Positions 49,897-57,651 of a stretch of DNA of 64,000 bases are shown piece after piece (within the stretch, counting starts at the first letter, position 1; the number at the start of each line of letters is the position of its first letter). Source of the DNA: Phytohabitans aurantiacus (GTDB lineage Bacteria > Actinomycetota > Actinomycetes > Mycobacteriales > Micromonosporaceae); the NCBI RefSeq assembly GCF_027923225.1, contig NZ_BSDI01000033.1, forward strand, positions 1 to 64,000. The letters run 5' to 3'. The position numbers and the translations under genes are program-made. Below the pieces are notes generated by a model. It made no database searches, had not been told where the DNA came from, and saw nothing but the letters and a program-made list of their open reading frames with translations.

Positions 49897-51054
49897 ATGA
49901 AGCTGACCCACGCCCAGGAGGCGATGGCCGCGGCCATCGAAGACCAGTGGCTGGCCGCCGCCGTGGAGACGGATCCGGCCGCGCGGGAGGCGGCCGAGTC
50001 CGGGCTGCGCGACGCATACCGGCTGGCCGGAGCCGCGCAGCCCGAGCGGGTGTACTGGTTTGGTTCACCGCGCGCCGGAGCGGCCGCCGTTGCGCTGTTG
50101 TCAGGCGCTGCCGAGCCGGGCCCCGACGCGCCGGCGTGGCACATCGAGGCACACGCCGAATTGCGCCGCCAAGGCTGGACGCCGGGGGAGAGCGCTGGCC
50201 CTTCGCTGCGCCGCCGGGTGCGCACCGAGCCGTGGGCGGCGGCCCGCACGGCCGCCGTGCAGGCGCTCGGCACCGACGGCTGGGCGCAGCTCAGCGCCGC
50301 GGCGGGGCGCCGGTCCTGGGGCCTGGTCATGGATCGGGTGGCCGGCCGGCTGCGCCTTCGACTGGGCGAGGACCTCGCCGCCGACCTGCCGGGTGAGGCC
50401 GCCCGGGCGGTGCGGATGGCGGTGCTCGACGCGATCTACGGCCTGCACGACGGAGCCTGGCTGTGCACCTTCGAGGCGGCCGACCGGCTGCGCCCGCAGG
50501 CCCGGCTGATGGCGGGGCTGACGGGGCTCGCAGGGGTGGCCCGGCACGGCGGCTGGTGGTGGGCGCACGAGCGGGTCGCGGTGCTGACCGAGCGGCCGGG
50601 TCTGCTGGCCCGGGACAACGTCGGGCGGCTGCACCGGGGCGAGGGCGCCGCCATGGAGTTCCCCGACGGATACGGGTTGTGGGCGTGGCGCGGCATGCCG
50701 ATCCCGGCCGGCCTCGCGGCCGAGCTGCCGTCCCTGACCGTCGACCGCATCCAGCGCGAGCAGAACGCCGAGATCCGCCGGGTGATGCTGGAGCACTTCG
50801 GCTACGAGCGATACCTGCGCGAGGCCGGCGCCCGGCGCCTGGGCTCCGACGAGACCGGCACGCTGTGGCGCCTCGACCTGCCCGGCGACGAGCCCCTGGT
50901 CATGGTCGAGGTGGTCAACTCGACGCCGGAGCCAGACGGCACCAGCCGGGTGTACTGGCTGCGGGTGCCGCCGACGACCCGGTCGGCGCGTGAGGGCGTG
51001 GCGTGGACGTTCGGGCTGACCGCCGAGGAGTACCAGCCGCTGGTCCAGACGTAA
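49897..51054 (+). CDS. DUF6745 family protein
   Basis: A 385-residue cytoplasmic protein matching what I know as DUF6745: an alpha-helical N-terminal half, a Trp-rich centre (HGGWWWAHERVAVLTERPG, then HRGEGAAMEFPDGYGLWAWR) and a C-terminal part LGSDETGTLWRLDLPGDEP, VMVEVVNSTPEPDGT. Its function is unknown. Coupled with the 105-residue protein upstream. Family members often sit near leucine-rich-repeat genes; the STM4015-like LRR gene is 10 kb away. Confidence 0.8.
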   Translation: MKLTHAQEAMAAAIEDQWLAAAVETDPAAREAAESGLRDAYRLAGAAQPERVYWFGSPRAGAAAVALLSGAAEPGPDAPAWHIEAHAELRRQGWTPGESAGPSLRRRVRTEPWAAARTAAVQALGTDGWAQLSAAAGRRSWGLVMDRVAGRLRLRLGEDLAADLPGEAARAVRMAVLDAIYGLHDGAWLCTFEAADRLRPQARLMAGLTGLAGVARHGGWWWAHERVAVLTERPGLLARDNVGRLHRGEGAAMEFPDGYGLWAWRGMPIPAGLAAELPSLTVDRIQREQNAEIRRVMLEHFGYERYLREAGARRLGSDETGTLWRLDLPGDEPLVMVEVVNSTPEPDGTSRVYWLRVPPTTRSAREGVAWTFGLTAEEYQPLVQT

Positions 51055-51076
51055 CAGGTCAAGGGCTTTCGCTCGA

Positions 51077-51508
51077 TCAGGTGACGACCGTTACCCAGCC
51101 GCCATTTCGTACGAGGTTGCCCGCCTCGTACACGGCGGCCGCGAAGTGGATTGTGTGGCCCTCGGTGAAGTCCTTGTTGCACCATCCCCAATTGCCGTTG
51201 CCCCACTGGCTGACGCAGGTGCCCGACCGGGCCGAGTCGGCGTCGTACCAGATCATCGCGGCGGAGTGGCCGTCGGCCCTGTTGTCGTAGATATAGAGAT
51301 CGTCGCCGTAGGGCTGAAGGCAGGCCATCGCACCGGTGACGCTTGTGCATTTCCGGTACCAGTCCGTGTCCGGCGGGTAGGCGATGCTCGCGGCGTGGTT
51401 GACCTCGCCACCGTAATACGCGGCGAACGCCGCCTGGGGAGCCAGTAGAGTCGTGACCAGGCCGGCCAGTACGGCCAGCCCGAGCAGGCCCCGGCGTGGT
51501 AGTCGCAT
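51077..51508 (-). CDS. Small secreted cysteine-containing protein
   Basis: A 143-residue protein with a clear signal peptide (MRLPRRGLLGLAVLAGLVTT, cleavage after QAAFA). Four Cys: C-x6-C in CTSVTGAMAC and two around GTC...GWC. The layout and the segments YGD..., DGHSAA and GW.C match the protein at 21817-22236, so they are paralogues. Disulfide-bonded exported protein of unknown function. Single gene. Confidence 0.78.
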   Translation of the reverse strand: MRLPRRGLLGLAVLAGLVTTLLAPQAAFAAYYGGEVNHAASIAYPPDTDWYRKCTSVTGAMACLQPYGDDLYIYDNRADGHSAAMIWYDADSARSGTCVSQWGNGNWGWCNKDFTEGHTIHFAAAVYEAGNLVRNGGWVTVVT

Positions 51509-51930
51509 GTGGACCCTCCTTCGTAAGCGCGAATCGGTACGCGGAACCTAGCAATGACCAGAGTCGATCCCGCAGAACGCCGTGAGCCTCTTGAGCGAAA
51601 ATTGAGTGGAGCACGCGACGAATGACGCGGACCATTCCGCGTTCTATAAGCGTTGCCGCGGGTCAGGTCGGTCCAGAATGGAGGGTCTGGATGGCCGACT
51701 TGCCTCGGTCGACAGTTCAAGTTTTCCTCAAGATCTCCGCATGAGGGTCGGCGTCACCCATCGCGGCTCTACATTGACCACACCTGATGCAGGGAGGTCA
51801 GCGCTCGCGCGTCCTTGTAGTTCCAACGACTTCAGGGATGCCTTGATCATGGGCGGGCGGTGCCTCGCAAGCATGTGGCAAGTGCGATGACCGATGATGC
51901 CGCGGTCGCGAGATGGAGCGGAGGACCAAA
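51509..51930. other. Gene-free interval with a relic hairpin arm
   Basis: 422 bp with no supported gene. At 51827-51850 a 24-mer starting CGACTTCAGGGATG matches 20 of 24 bases of one arm of the perfect hairpin at 21751-21804, without its partner arm. The rest should hold the promoters of the two flanking divergent secreted-protein genes. Confidence 0.6.
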
Positions 51931-52332
51931 ATGATGCGGTGGTTGTGGCGGTCGAGTCTGTTGACGGGTGCGGTGGTGGTGACCGTCGCCGGGGTGGGTG
52001 CTCCGGCGCTGGCGGCGGTTCCGCCGAAGAACGTGGGCTGGCTCTATGTGCAGGGTGGCGGCGGTGCGGCGTTCTTCGACGCCGATCTGGCGGGCCATCC
52101 CGGGTGGGAGAAGATCACGGTTTGTGACAACGTGGCCAACAGTCGGGGCGTCGGCGTGCACGTCTACGGAGACCTTGGGCAGGAAGAAGGAGTCTCCGAC
52201 CCGTCCAGTAACGGCAAATGCGTGTCGAAGGAGGGCAACATGTTCCCGGACGGGTACGGGGTAAGTGTCCATGTGTTCGAGTACGCGGACGATCTCGGCT
52301 CCAACTACAACGATGCCCGCGGCGTGGCGTAG
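51931..52332 (+). CDS. Small secreted protein, tandem paralogue 1
   Basis: A 133-residue exported protein: signal peptide MMRWLWRSSLLTGAVVV... cleaved after ALAA, mature start VPPKNVGWLYVQ. The core FFDADLAGHPGWEKITVCDN is shared with the next ORF. Two Cys (VCDN and GKCVSKE). ATG 51931 follows GGAGG at 7 bp. It ends with TAG in the same frame as the following paralogue. Function unknown. Confidence 0.75.
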   Translation: MMRWLWRSSLLTGAVVVTVAGVGAPALAAVPPKNVGWLYVQGGGGAAFFDADLAGHPGWEKITVCDNVANSRGVGVHVYGDLGQEEGVSDPSSNGKCVSKEGNMFPDGYGVSVHVFEYADDLGSNYNDARGVA

Positions 52333-52338
52333 CGGGGC

Positions 52339-52698
52339 GTGCTGGCGGCCGTGGTGGCCACCGTCGTGTTCGGGGCGGGGACGCGGGCGCACGCGGCGCC
52401 ACCCCGGAATGTCGGTTGGCTCTACACCCTGAGCCGGAGCGGCGCGGTCTTCTTCGACGCCGACCTGGCGGGATACCCGTCATTCGAGAACATCACCGTC
52501 TGCGACAACAAGACTGACGGCCGGGGGATCGAGTCGAAGGTCGTCCAGTGGGTCGGCGACCGGTACATCGAGGTCATCTCCCAGGACCCGTCCAACAACG
52601 GCGAATACTGGGGCAGTCGACGAGAAAGCTGCGCCTCCGCCTTCGGCACCGCCGAAGTCCCCCACCACAGGTCAATGGCTTTCGGCGTCCTGATCTAG
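52339..52698 (+). CDS. Small secreted protein, tandem paralogue 2
   Basis: A 119-residue paralogue of the preceding protein (PPRNVGWLYTL, FFDADLAGYPSFENITVCDN). It is in the same frame, separated only by TAG CGG GGC, and has no ribosome site of its own, so it depends on reinitiation or stop read-through. Its signal peptide lacks the usual basic start (MLAAVVATVVFGAGTRAHA from GTG), suggesting a 5' truncation by recombination between tandem copies. It overlaps the convergent regulator by 27 bp. It may be a decaying gene. Confidence 0.6.
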   Translation: MLAAVVATVVFGAGTRAHAAPPRNVGWLYTLSRSGAVFFDADLAGYPSFENITVCDNKTDGRGIESKVVQWVGDRYIEVISQDPSNNGEYWGSRRESCASAFGTAEVPHHRSMAFGVLI

Positions 52699-55428
52699 CT
52701 TCGCGCGGATCTCGTCTGTGGCGGAGTGACCCAGCTCGTCCAGGATGTCGACGGCTCGCTGCCAGGCCCTGCGGGCGGCGTCCGGCCGGCCGGCGGCGCG
52801 GTGCGTGTCGCCGAGATTCGCCAGCGTCCTGGCCTCGTTTGGCTGGTCGCCGACCTCGCGGAGCCCGGCGAGCGCCTGCCCGTACGCGTCGACCGCCCGC
52901 GCGTGGTCGCCCCGCGCGTGGTGGATGTACCCGAGGCTGTCCCAGGTGACCGCCTCCCCGTACCGGTCGTCGATCGCCTGCAGCAGCGTCAGCGCCTGTT
53001 CGCAGTGGCGCAGAGCCTCGTCGTGGTCGCCGAGCAGCGCGCACAGCCAGCCAACCGTGTTGCGGGCGTTGGCCTGCATGGCCTTGTCGCCGGCCTGCTC
53101 GTAGACGCGCAGCGCCTCGCGGGCGTGGCCGAGCGCCTCCGCGTGGTGGCCTTGCCGTTCCAGTATCGAGGACAGGTTGCCGTGAATGTCGGCCTGGCCG
53201 ATCCGGTCGCCCGTTGTGGTGTACCGGTCGAGGGCCTCGCGAAGGTGGAACAGCGCGTCTGCGTAGTGGCCCATCCGGCCATACGCGCGGGCGAGCCCGC
53301 GGTGCGTGTGCGCCTGAGCGACCGGGTCAGCCAGCCGGCGGGCGGCGTCGAGGGCGGCGCGGTGCGAGGCGGTGTAGTCGCTCCAGCGCCCCCGCCGGTC
53401 GAAAAACGTGGCCAGCGCCCAGACCAGCTGCCACACCCCCGTGTCGAACTCGGCGGGTGCCCGCCGCACCAACTCCACCAGCACGGGGTGCTCGGCGTCG
53501 AACCAGGCCAGGGCGTGCCGCGCGTCCACCAGCACCTCGGCGGTGACGCCCGGCACTGGGTCGGCCAGCGCGATCGACGCACGCCCGGGGGCGAGCAGCC
53601 GGTCGGCGGCCCGCGCGGTGTGCAGGTAGTGGTCGAGGGTCCGGTGCAGCGCGGCCCGCCGGTCCGGCGCGTTGTCAGTCAGCTCGGCAAGCTCGGCGGC
53701 ATACCCGCGCAGCAGGTCGTGCAGGGCGTACCGGCCGGGGGCGTGCTCGGTGATCAGGTGCGTCCGGGCCAGCTCGGTGAGCGCGCGGCGGGTCGCTGGC
53801 AGCGGCAGGCCGGCGAGGCTCGCGGTCGCGGCGGCCGTGATGTCCGGCCCGCGGTGCACCCCCAGCAGCCGGAACACGCGGGCGGCGACCGGCCCGAGGG
53901 TGCGGTACGAGGCGGTGAGGATGGACCGCACGTCGGTGGCCGGTGCGCCACCGTCGAACGCGTCCAGTTCGGACAGTTCGGCGGCGATGGCGCGCAGCGG
54001 GAAGCCCGGGTGGGAGGCGGCGCGGGCGGCGACGATCGCCAGCGCCAGCGGCAGCCGCGCGGACCTGGCGACGATCTCGTCGACGGCGTCCGGCTCGCGG
54101 GCCAGCCGGTCTCCGCCCAGCCGCCGTGCCAGCAGCTCCCGCGCTTCGCGCGCCGTGAGCAGGTCCAGCGCCAGCGGCTGTGCGCTCTCGGCGGCGATCA
54201 GGCTGGTCAGGTCGGCCCGGCTGGTCACGATCGCCAGGCAACCGGACGCGCCGGGCAGCAGCGGCCGGACCTGCTCGGCGTCGCGGGCGTTGTCGAGCAC
54301 GACCAGGGCGCGCCGGTCGGCCAGCGTGCTGCGGTACAGCCCGATCTGCGCCTCATGGCTGGCGGGGATCCGCTCGGCGGGCACGGTGAGCGCGTCGAGC
54401 AGCGCCCGCACCGCTTCGCCGGTCGTCATCGCCGTGCCGCCGGGGTCGAAGCCGCGCAGGTTCAGGTACAGCTGGCCGTCCGGGAACCGGGCGCGGACCC
54501 GGTGCGCCCAGTGGACGGCCAGGGTCGTCTTGCCGACGCCGGCGGTGCCCGCGATCGCGGCTATCCGCCCGCCGCCGGGTCGGCGCAGCAGAGCGTCCAA
54601 CGTGGACAGCTCCGTCTCGCGCCCGATGAACGTGGCCAGGTCGGCCGGGAGCTGCCGCGGCACCGTGGCGGCGGGGCCATCGCCGCGCAGGATCCGCACA
54701 TGTGCCCGCCGCAGCAACGGGCCGGGCTCGGTGCCCAGCTCTGCCGCCAGCCGCTCGCGGACGTCTCCGTACACGTGCAGGGCCTCGGCCGTCTGCCCGG
54801 ACCGGAACAGCGCCAGCATGAGCTGGGCGTGCAGCCGTTCCCGGAAGGGGTTTTCCCGCGCCGCGCCGCGCAGCTCCCCGACCACGTCGTGGTGCCGCCC
54901 AGCGGCAAGCTCCGCATCGTACAGCTCCTCCAGCAGGCTCACCCGCCGCTCGCGCAGCCCGGGGCCGGCGTGCGCGAGCAGCGGCTCGGTCGCCCCGCCC
55001 AGCGCCGGACCGGGCCACAGCGCCAGCGCCGCGCGCAGGTGCGCCGCCGCCGCGCCAGGACGATCCGCGGACGCATCGGCCCGGGCCTTCGTGACCGCGG
55101 CGTCCACCTCGTCGAGGTCCAGCTCCCCTGGGTGTACGCCGATGAGGTACCCGGGTGGGCGGCGCTCGATGACCGCCGCGCCGAGGAGCTTGCGCAACCC
55201 GGAGATGTGCACCTGGAGCTGGCCCCGCACGGACGGCGGCGGCTCGTCGCCCCACACCAGCGCGATGAGGCGCTCCTCCGAGACGACCCGGTTGGCGTCC
55301 AGCAGCAGCGCGGCCAGCACGGCGCGTGGCTTCGGGCCGCCCAGCGGCAGCTCGACGCCGGCGCGGTGGACCGCGACCGGTCCCAGGATCTGATAGCGCA
55401 ACGGATTATCCCCCCGGGCTCCGGACAC
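52672..55428 (-). CDS. AfsR/SARP-type regulator with NB-ARC and TPR
   Basis: A 918-residue regulator: winged HTH (OmpR-like) at residues about 10-98, BTAD at 103-248, NB-ARC ATPase at about 265-540 with Walker A GTAGVGKTT (294-302), and TPR repeats from about 650 to the end. This is the AfsR architecture; such proteins bind direct repeats at 11-bp spacing next to the -10 and recruit polymerase. GTG 55428 fits the domain start but lacks a ribosome site. Three such repeats precede the metalloprotease gene at 56743, a plausible target. Confidence 0.93.
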   Translation of the reverse strand: MSGARGDNPLRYQILGPVAVHRAGVELPLGGPKPRAVLAALLLDANRVVSEERLIALVWGDEPPPSVRGQLQVHISGLRKLLGAAVIERRPPGYLIGVHPGELDLDEVDAAVTKARADASADRPGAAAAHLRAALALWPGPALGGATEPLLAHAGPGLRERRVSLLEELYDAELAAGRHHDVVGELRGAARENPFRERLHAQLMLALFRSGQTAEALHVYGDVRERLAAELGTEPGPLLRRAHVRILRGDGPAATVPRQLPADLATFIGRETELSTLDALLRRPGGGRIAAIAGTAGVGKTTLAVHWAHRVRARFPDGQLYLNLRGFDPGGTAMTTGEAVRALLDALTVPAERIPASHEAQIGLYRSTLADRRALVVLDNARDAEQVRPLLPGASGCLAIVTSRADLTSLIAAESAQPLALDLLTAREARELLARRLGGDRLAREPDAVDEIVARSARLPLALAIVAARAASHPGFPLRAIAAELSELDAFDGGAPATDVRSILTASYRTLGPVAARVFRLLGVHRGPDITAAATASLAGLPLPATRRALTELARTHLITEHAPGRYALHDLLRGYAAELAELTDNAPDRRAALHRTLDHYLHTARAADRLLAPGRASIALADPVPGVTAEVLVDARHALAWFDAEHPVLVELVRRAPAEFDTGVWQLVWALATFFDRRGRWSDYTASHRAALDAARRLADPVAQAHTHRGLARAYGRMGHYADALFHLREALDRYTTTGDRIGQADIHGNLSSILERQGHHAEALGHAREALRVYEQAGDKAMQANARNTVGWLCALLGDHDEALRHCEQALTLLQAIDDRYGEAVTWDSLGYIHHARGDHARAVDAYGQALAGLREVGDQPNEARTLANLGDTHRAAGRPDAARRAWQRAVDILDELGHSATDEIRAKLDQDAESH

Positions 55429-55484
55429 TATGCCAGGAGGCGCGCGCAGTCCAGGGGGACGAATCCGTCTTGCGCTACCGGCCG

Positions 55485-56153
55485 CTAGCCGGTGGTGGCC
55501 GCCTTCTCCAGGGCAGTGGCGAGGCCATCGACCTCGGTCACGCCACCCCAGGCCGGCGCGAGCTCCCCGGCCTCGGCTCCGATGGCGTACATCTGGCTGT
55601 CCGCCGAGCCCTGCAGCCAGAGCCCGTCGCGGTAGGCGTGGTACAGCGGACCTGTGGCCGGGATGGCGGCCGGCCGCACGACCGTCGCCTCCGGGACCGG
55701 ACGCCAGGTGGTGATGTCGTCCAGCACCGCGACGATCTTGGCCTGGGGGTTCAGCTCGGAGAGCCGCTGGGAGGTGGTCCCGCTGCCCTTCGGCACCGCT
55801 ACGTACACCTTGCTGTCGGTTACCTTGCCGGCGTCGCCGTCGATCACCCTGTCCACGGCGACGACGAAGGTCACATAGTCGTCCGCTTCCCGTTCGGTCA
55901 CAGACGCGTCGGCATACCTGAACTGAATCCCGTCGGTCACCTCGACCAGCGTGCCCTCGACGATCAGGTCGGCCTTGCCCACGGCGTCCTGCGGCGAGAC
56001 GAGCGGTGTGTAGTCGAGGTGGATGCCGTGACCGGCCGCTTCGGTCAGTTCACGCGCCGAGCCTCCGCCCGACTTCCCGTTGGCGTTCGCGCTGGCGCAG
56101 CCGGTGGCCAGCGCCGCGAGTGCGGCGGCTGCCACGAGCATGGTCTTGTTCAT
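55485..56153 (-). CDS. Lipoprotein of unknown function
   Basis: A 222-residue exported lipoprotein: MNKTMLVAAAALAALATGC, lipobox ATGC at residue 19, then a Gly/Ser/Asn linker. The mature domain (DAVGKADLIVEGTLVEVTDG, FVVAVDRVIDGDAG) looks like a small beta-rich fold seen in other secreted actinobacterial proteins; I cannot name it. ATG 56153 after GGAGGAG, 14 bp downstream of the metalloprotease stop, so both are in one operon. Confidence 0.8.
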   Translation of the reverse strand: MNKTMLVAAAALAALATGCASANANGKSGGGSARELTEAAGHGIHLDYTPLVSPQDAVGKADLIVEGTLVEVTDGIQFRYADASVTEREADDYVTFVVAVDRVIDGDAGKVTDSKVYVAVPKGSGTTSQRLSELNPQAKIVAVLDDITTWRPVPEATVVRPAAIPATGPLYHAYRDGLWLQGSADSQMYAIGAEAGELAPAWGGVTEVDGLATALEKAATTG

Positions 56154-56167
56154 CTCGCTCCTCCGGC

Positions 56168-56743
56168 TCAGTACTGCGCGTTGATGTGGGCGACGTCGTG
56201 GGAATGGAAGGAGCGCCACCTCGGGTCGTTGCCCGGGATCTCCCCCTCATACATGGCGCAGTCGTGGGCGGACGGAGAGTGGTGACCGAGGCCGATCGAG
56301 TGGCCGATCTCGTGGAGCACCGTCTTCTGCTGGTCCTCGATGTCCCACGAACCCTCGTTGATCTCGTCGAAGTCGATCCCGATGTTCGCCGAGTCGCACG
56401 TGTTGCTGCCGACCCAGGTCTGGCAGATGGTCCAACCTCGGGTACCGGCCGGAAGGTTGGCGCGCGAGAACCAGATGTCGGTGCCACGTGCGCAGCTCTC
56501 CAGGATGTCGTGCATGTCGGTCTGGTCGTCCAGCCGGTCCATGCCCCACGAGACCCGGGAGCGGTGTACCGGGTAGTCGTCGAAACTGTCCATGTAGCAG
56601 TAGGCGTGCCCGGCGCTGTCCGCCAGATGGGACTCAGGGAACGGGGTCGCGTGTGCCGCCGACGGGGCGACCAGCACGGCGCCCAGCGTGACGACGCCGA
56701 CCGCGACGACGTGGCGCAGGAGTCTGAGGGGTTGCTTGACCAT
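56168..56743 (-). CDS. Secreted metzincin-like zinc metalloprotease
   Basis: A 191-residue secreted protease: signal peptide residues 1-32 (LGAVLVAPSAAHA), then a compact domain with the zinc motif HEIGHSIGLGHH (H144, E145, H148, H154) and a downstream Met (CAMYEG, M164) fitting the Met-turn. Four or more Cys could form disulfides. The ATG at 56743 lacks a ribosome site; a -10 (TAACCT) 8 bp upstream suggests leaderless translation. Three SARP-like heptamers sit upstream. Substrate unknown. Confidence 0.88.
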   Translation of the reverse strand: MVKQPLRLLRHVVAVGVVTLGAVLVAPSAAHATPFPESHLADSAGHAYCYMDSFDDYPVHRSRVSWGMDRLDDQTDMHDILESCARGTDIWFSRANLPAGTRGWTICQTWVGSNTCDSANIGIDFDEINEGSWDIEDQQKTVLHEIGHSIGLGHHSPSAHDCAMYEGEIPGNDPRWRSFHSHDVAHINAQY

Positions 56744-56751
56744 GGCGTGGA

Positions 56752-56795
56752 AGGTTAGGAGAGCCCGCTTCGAAAGCGCTTCGACTCCGCTTCGA
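56752..56795 (-). promoter_or_regulatory. SARP-like box: three heptamers at 11-bp period
   Basis: On the minus strand TCGAAGC occurs at 56795-56789, 56784-56778 and 56773-56767, exactly 11 bp apart, followed 9 bp later by TAACCT (56757-56752). Direct heptamers at 11-bp period about 8 bp from the -10 are the known SARP-binding layout. Confidence 0.7.
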
Positions 56796-56799
56796 ACGG

Positions 56800-57651
56800 T
56801 CAGGGCCAGGCGGCCGGGATGCGTTCGAGCAGGCCGTCGGCGTACACGTCGCGTAGTCGCAGTGGCTCGAGGTGCACGTAGCCGATGTGGCAGTCGCACA
56901 GTGAGTTGGTGCAGGCGCGCGGCCGCAGGGCCGCGCGCCACGTGCCGTCGTAGAGGTTGCCGATCGGCGCCGGGATGAAGTGGCAGCGGCGCACCGTGCC
57001 GTCGCCCAGTACGGAGATGGCGTCGTCGCCGGCGCGGCACGGCAGGCCGAGCGACGGGTGGGGGCGCACGCTGTCACCGAACCGCGGATCCAGGGCGGTC
57101 CACCGGCGCTCCTCCTTGCCGGTGTAGACGTGCCCCTCGGCGGCGTTGACCCACAGGTAGACCGCGGGCGGCAGCGCCTCGCGCAGGGCGACGGCCTCGT
57201 CGTAGTGCTCGGGCAGGCCGACGACACCGACCGAGTACCGGATCCCGAGCTCGTCGAGCTCTCGGCAGCGGGCCAGGAACCGGTCTCGTGTCACCTGGCC
57301 GGGATGGTAGGTGGTCCACAGTGCCGCGACCCGCGGGTCGGCCGCGGCGAGCCAGCCGGTGCGCGCCGCGAGGTTGGTCTGGATCGCGACCCGGGCCACG
57401 TGCGGCAGGTGCGACAGGCGCACGATCGCGTCGCGGTACCAGGAGCGGGTCAGGCCCTCGCCCCACGGGGTGAACAGCACCGACAGCCGCCGGTCGGTGG
57501 TCGCCTCCACCCAGCCGGTGAACCGTCGCAGGTCGGCCCGGTCGGCGCGCAGCAGGTGCGGCGGATCGACCCGTTTGGCGAACGGACAGTATGGACAGTC
57601 GTAGTTGCAGCTCGCGAGGGGGCCGCGGTACAGCACGTAGAGGTCGTTCAT
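56800..57651 (-). CDS. STM4011-family radical SAM protein
   Basis: A 283-residue radical SAM enzyme. The [4Fe-4S] motif CNYDCPYC places C15, C19 and C22 almost at the N-terminus. The C-terminal third has more Cys (LPCRAG, RRCHF, RACTNSLCDC), suggesting an auxiliary SPASM-like cluster. Last gene of the five-gene operon; its ATG overlaps the STM4012-like stop (ATGA). Family named from memory of the Salmonella STM4011-STM4015 locus; no reaction is known to me. Confidence 0.85.
   Translation of the reverse strand: MNDLYVLYRGPLASCNYDCPYCPFAKRVDPPHLLRADRADLRRFTGWVEATTDRRLSVLFTPWGEGLTRSWYRDAIVRLSHLPHVARVAIQTNLAARTGWLAAADPRVAALWTTYHPGQVTRDRFLARCRELDELGIRYSVGVVGLPEHYDEAVALREALPPAVYLWVNAAEGHVYTGKEERRWTALDPRFGDSVRPHPSLGLPCRAGDDAISVLGDGTVRRCHFIPAPIGNLYDGTWRAALRPRACTNSLCDCHIGYVHLEPLRLRDVYADGLLERIPAAWP

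Noticed and set aside
51606..51890. A 94-codon plus-strand ORF
   Set aside because: No ribosome site, no family features, weak codon bias, and it covers the relic hairpin arm; treated as non-coding.
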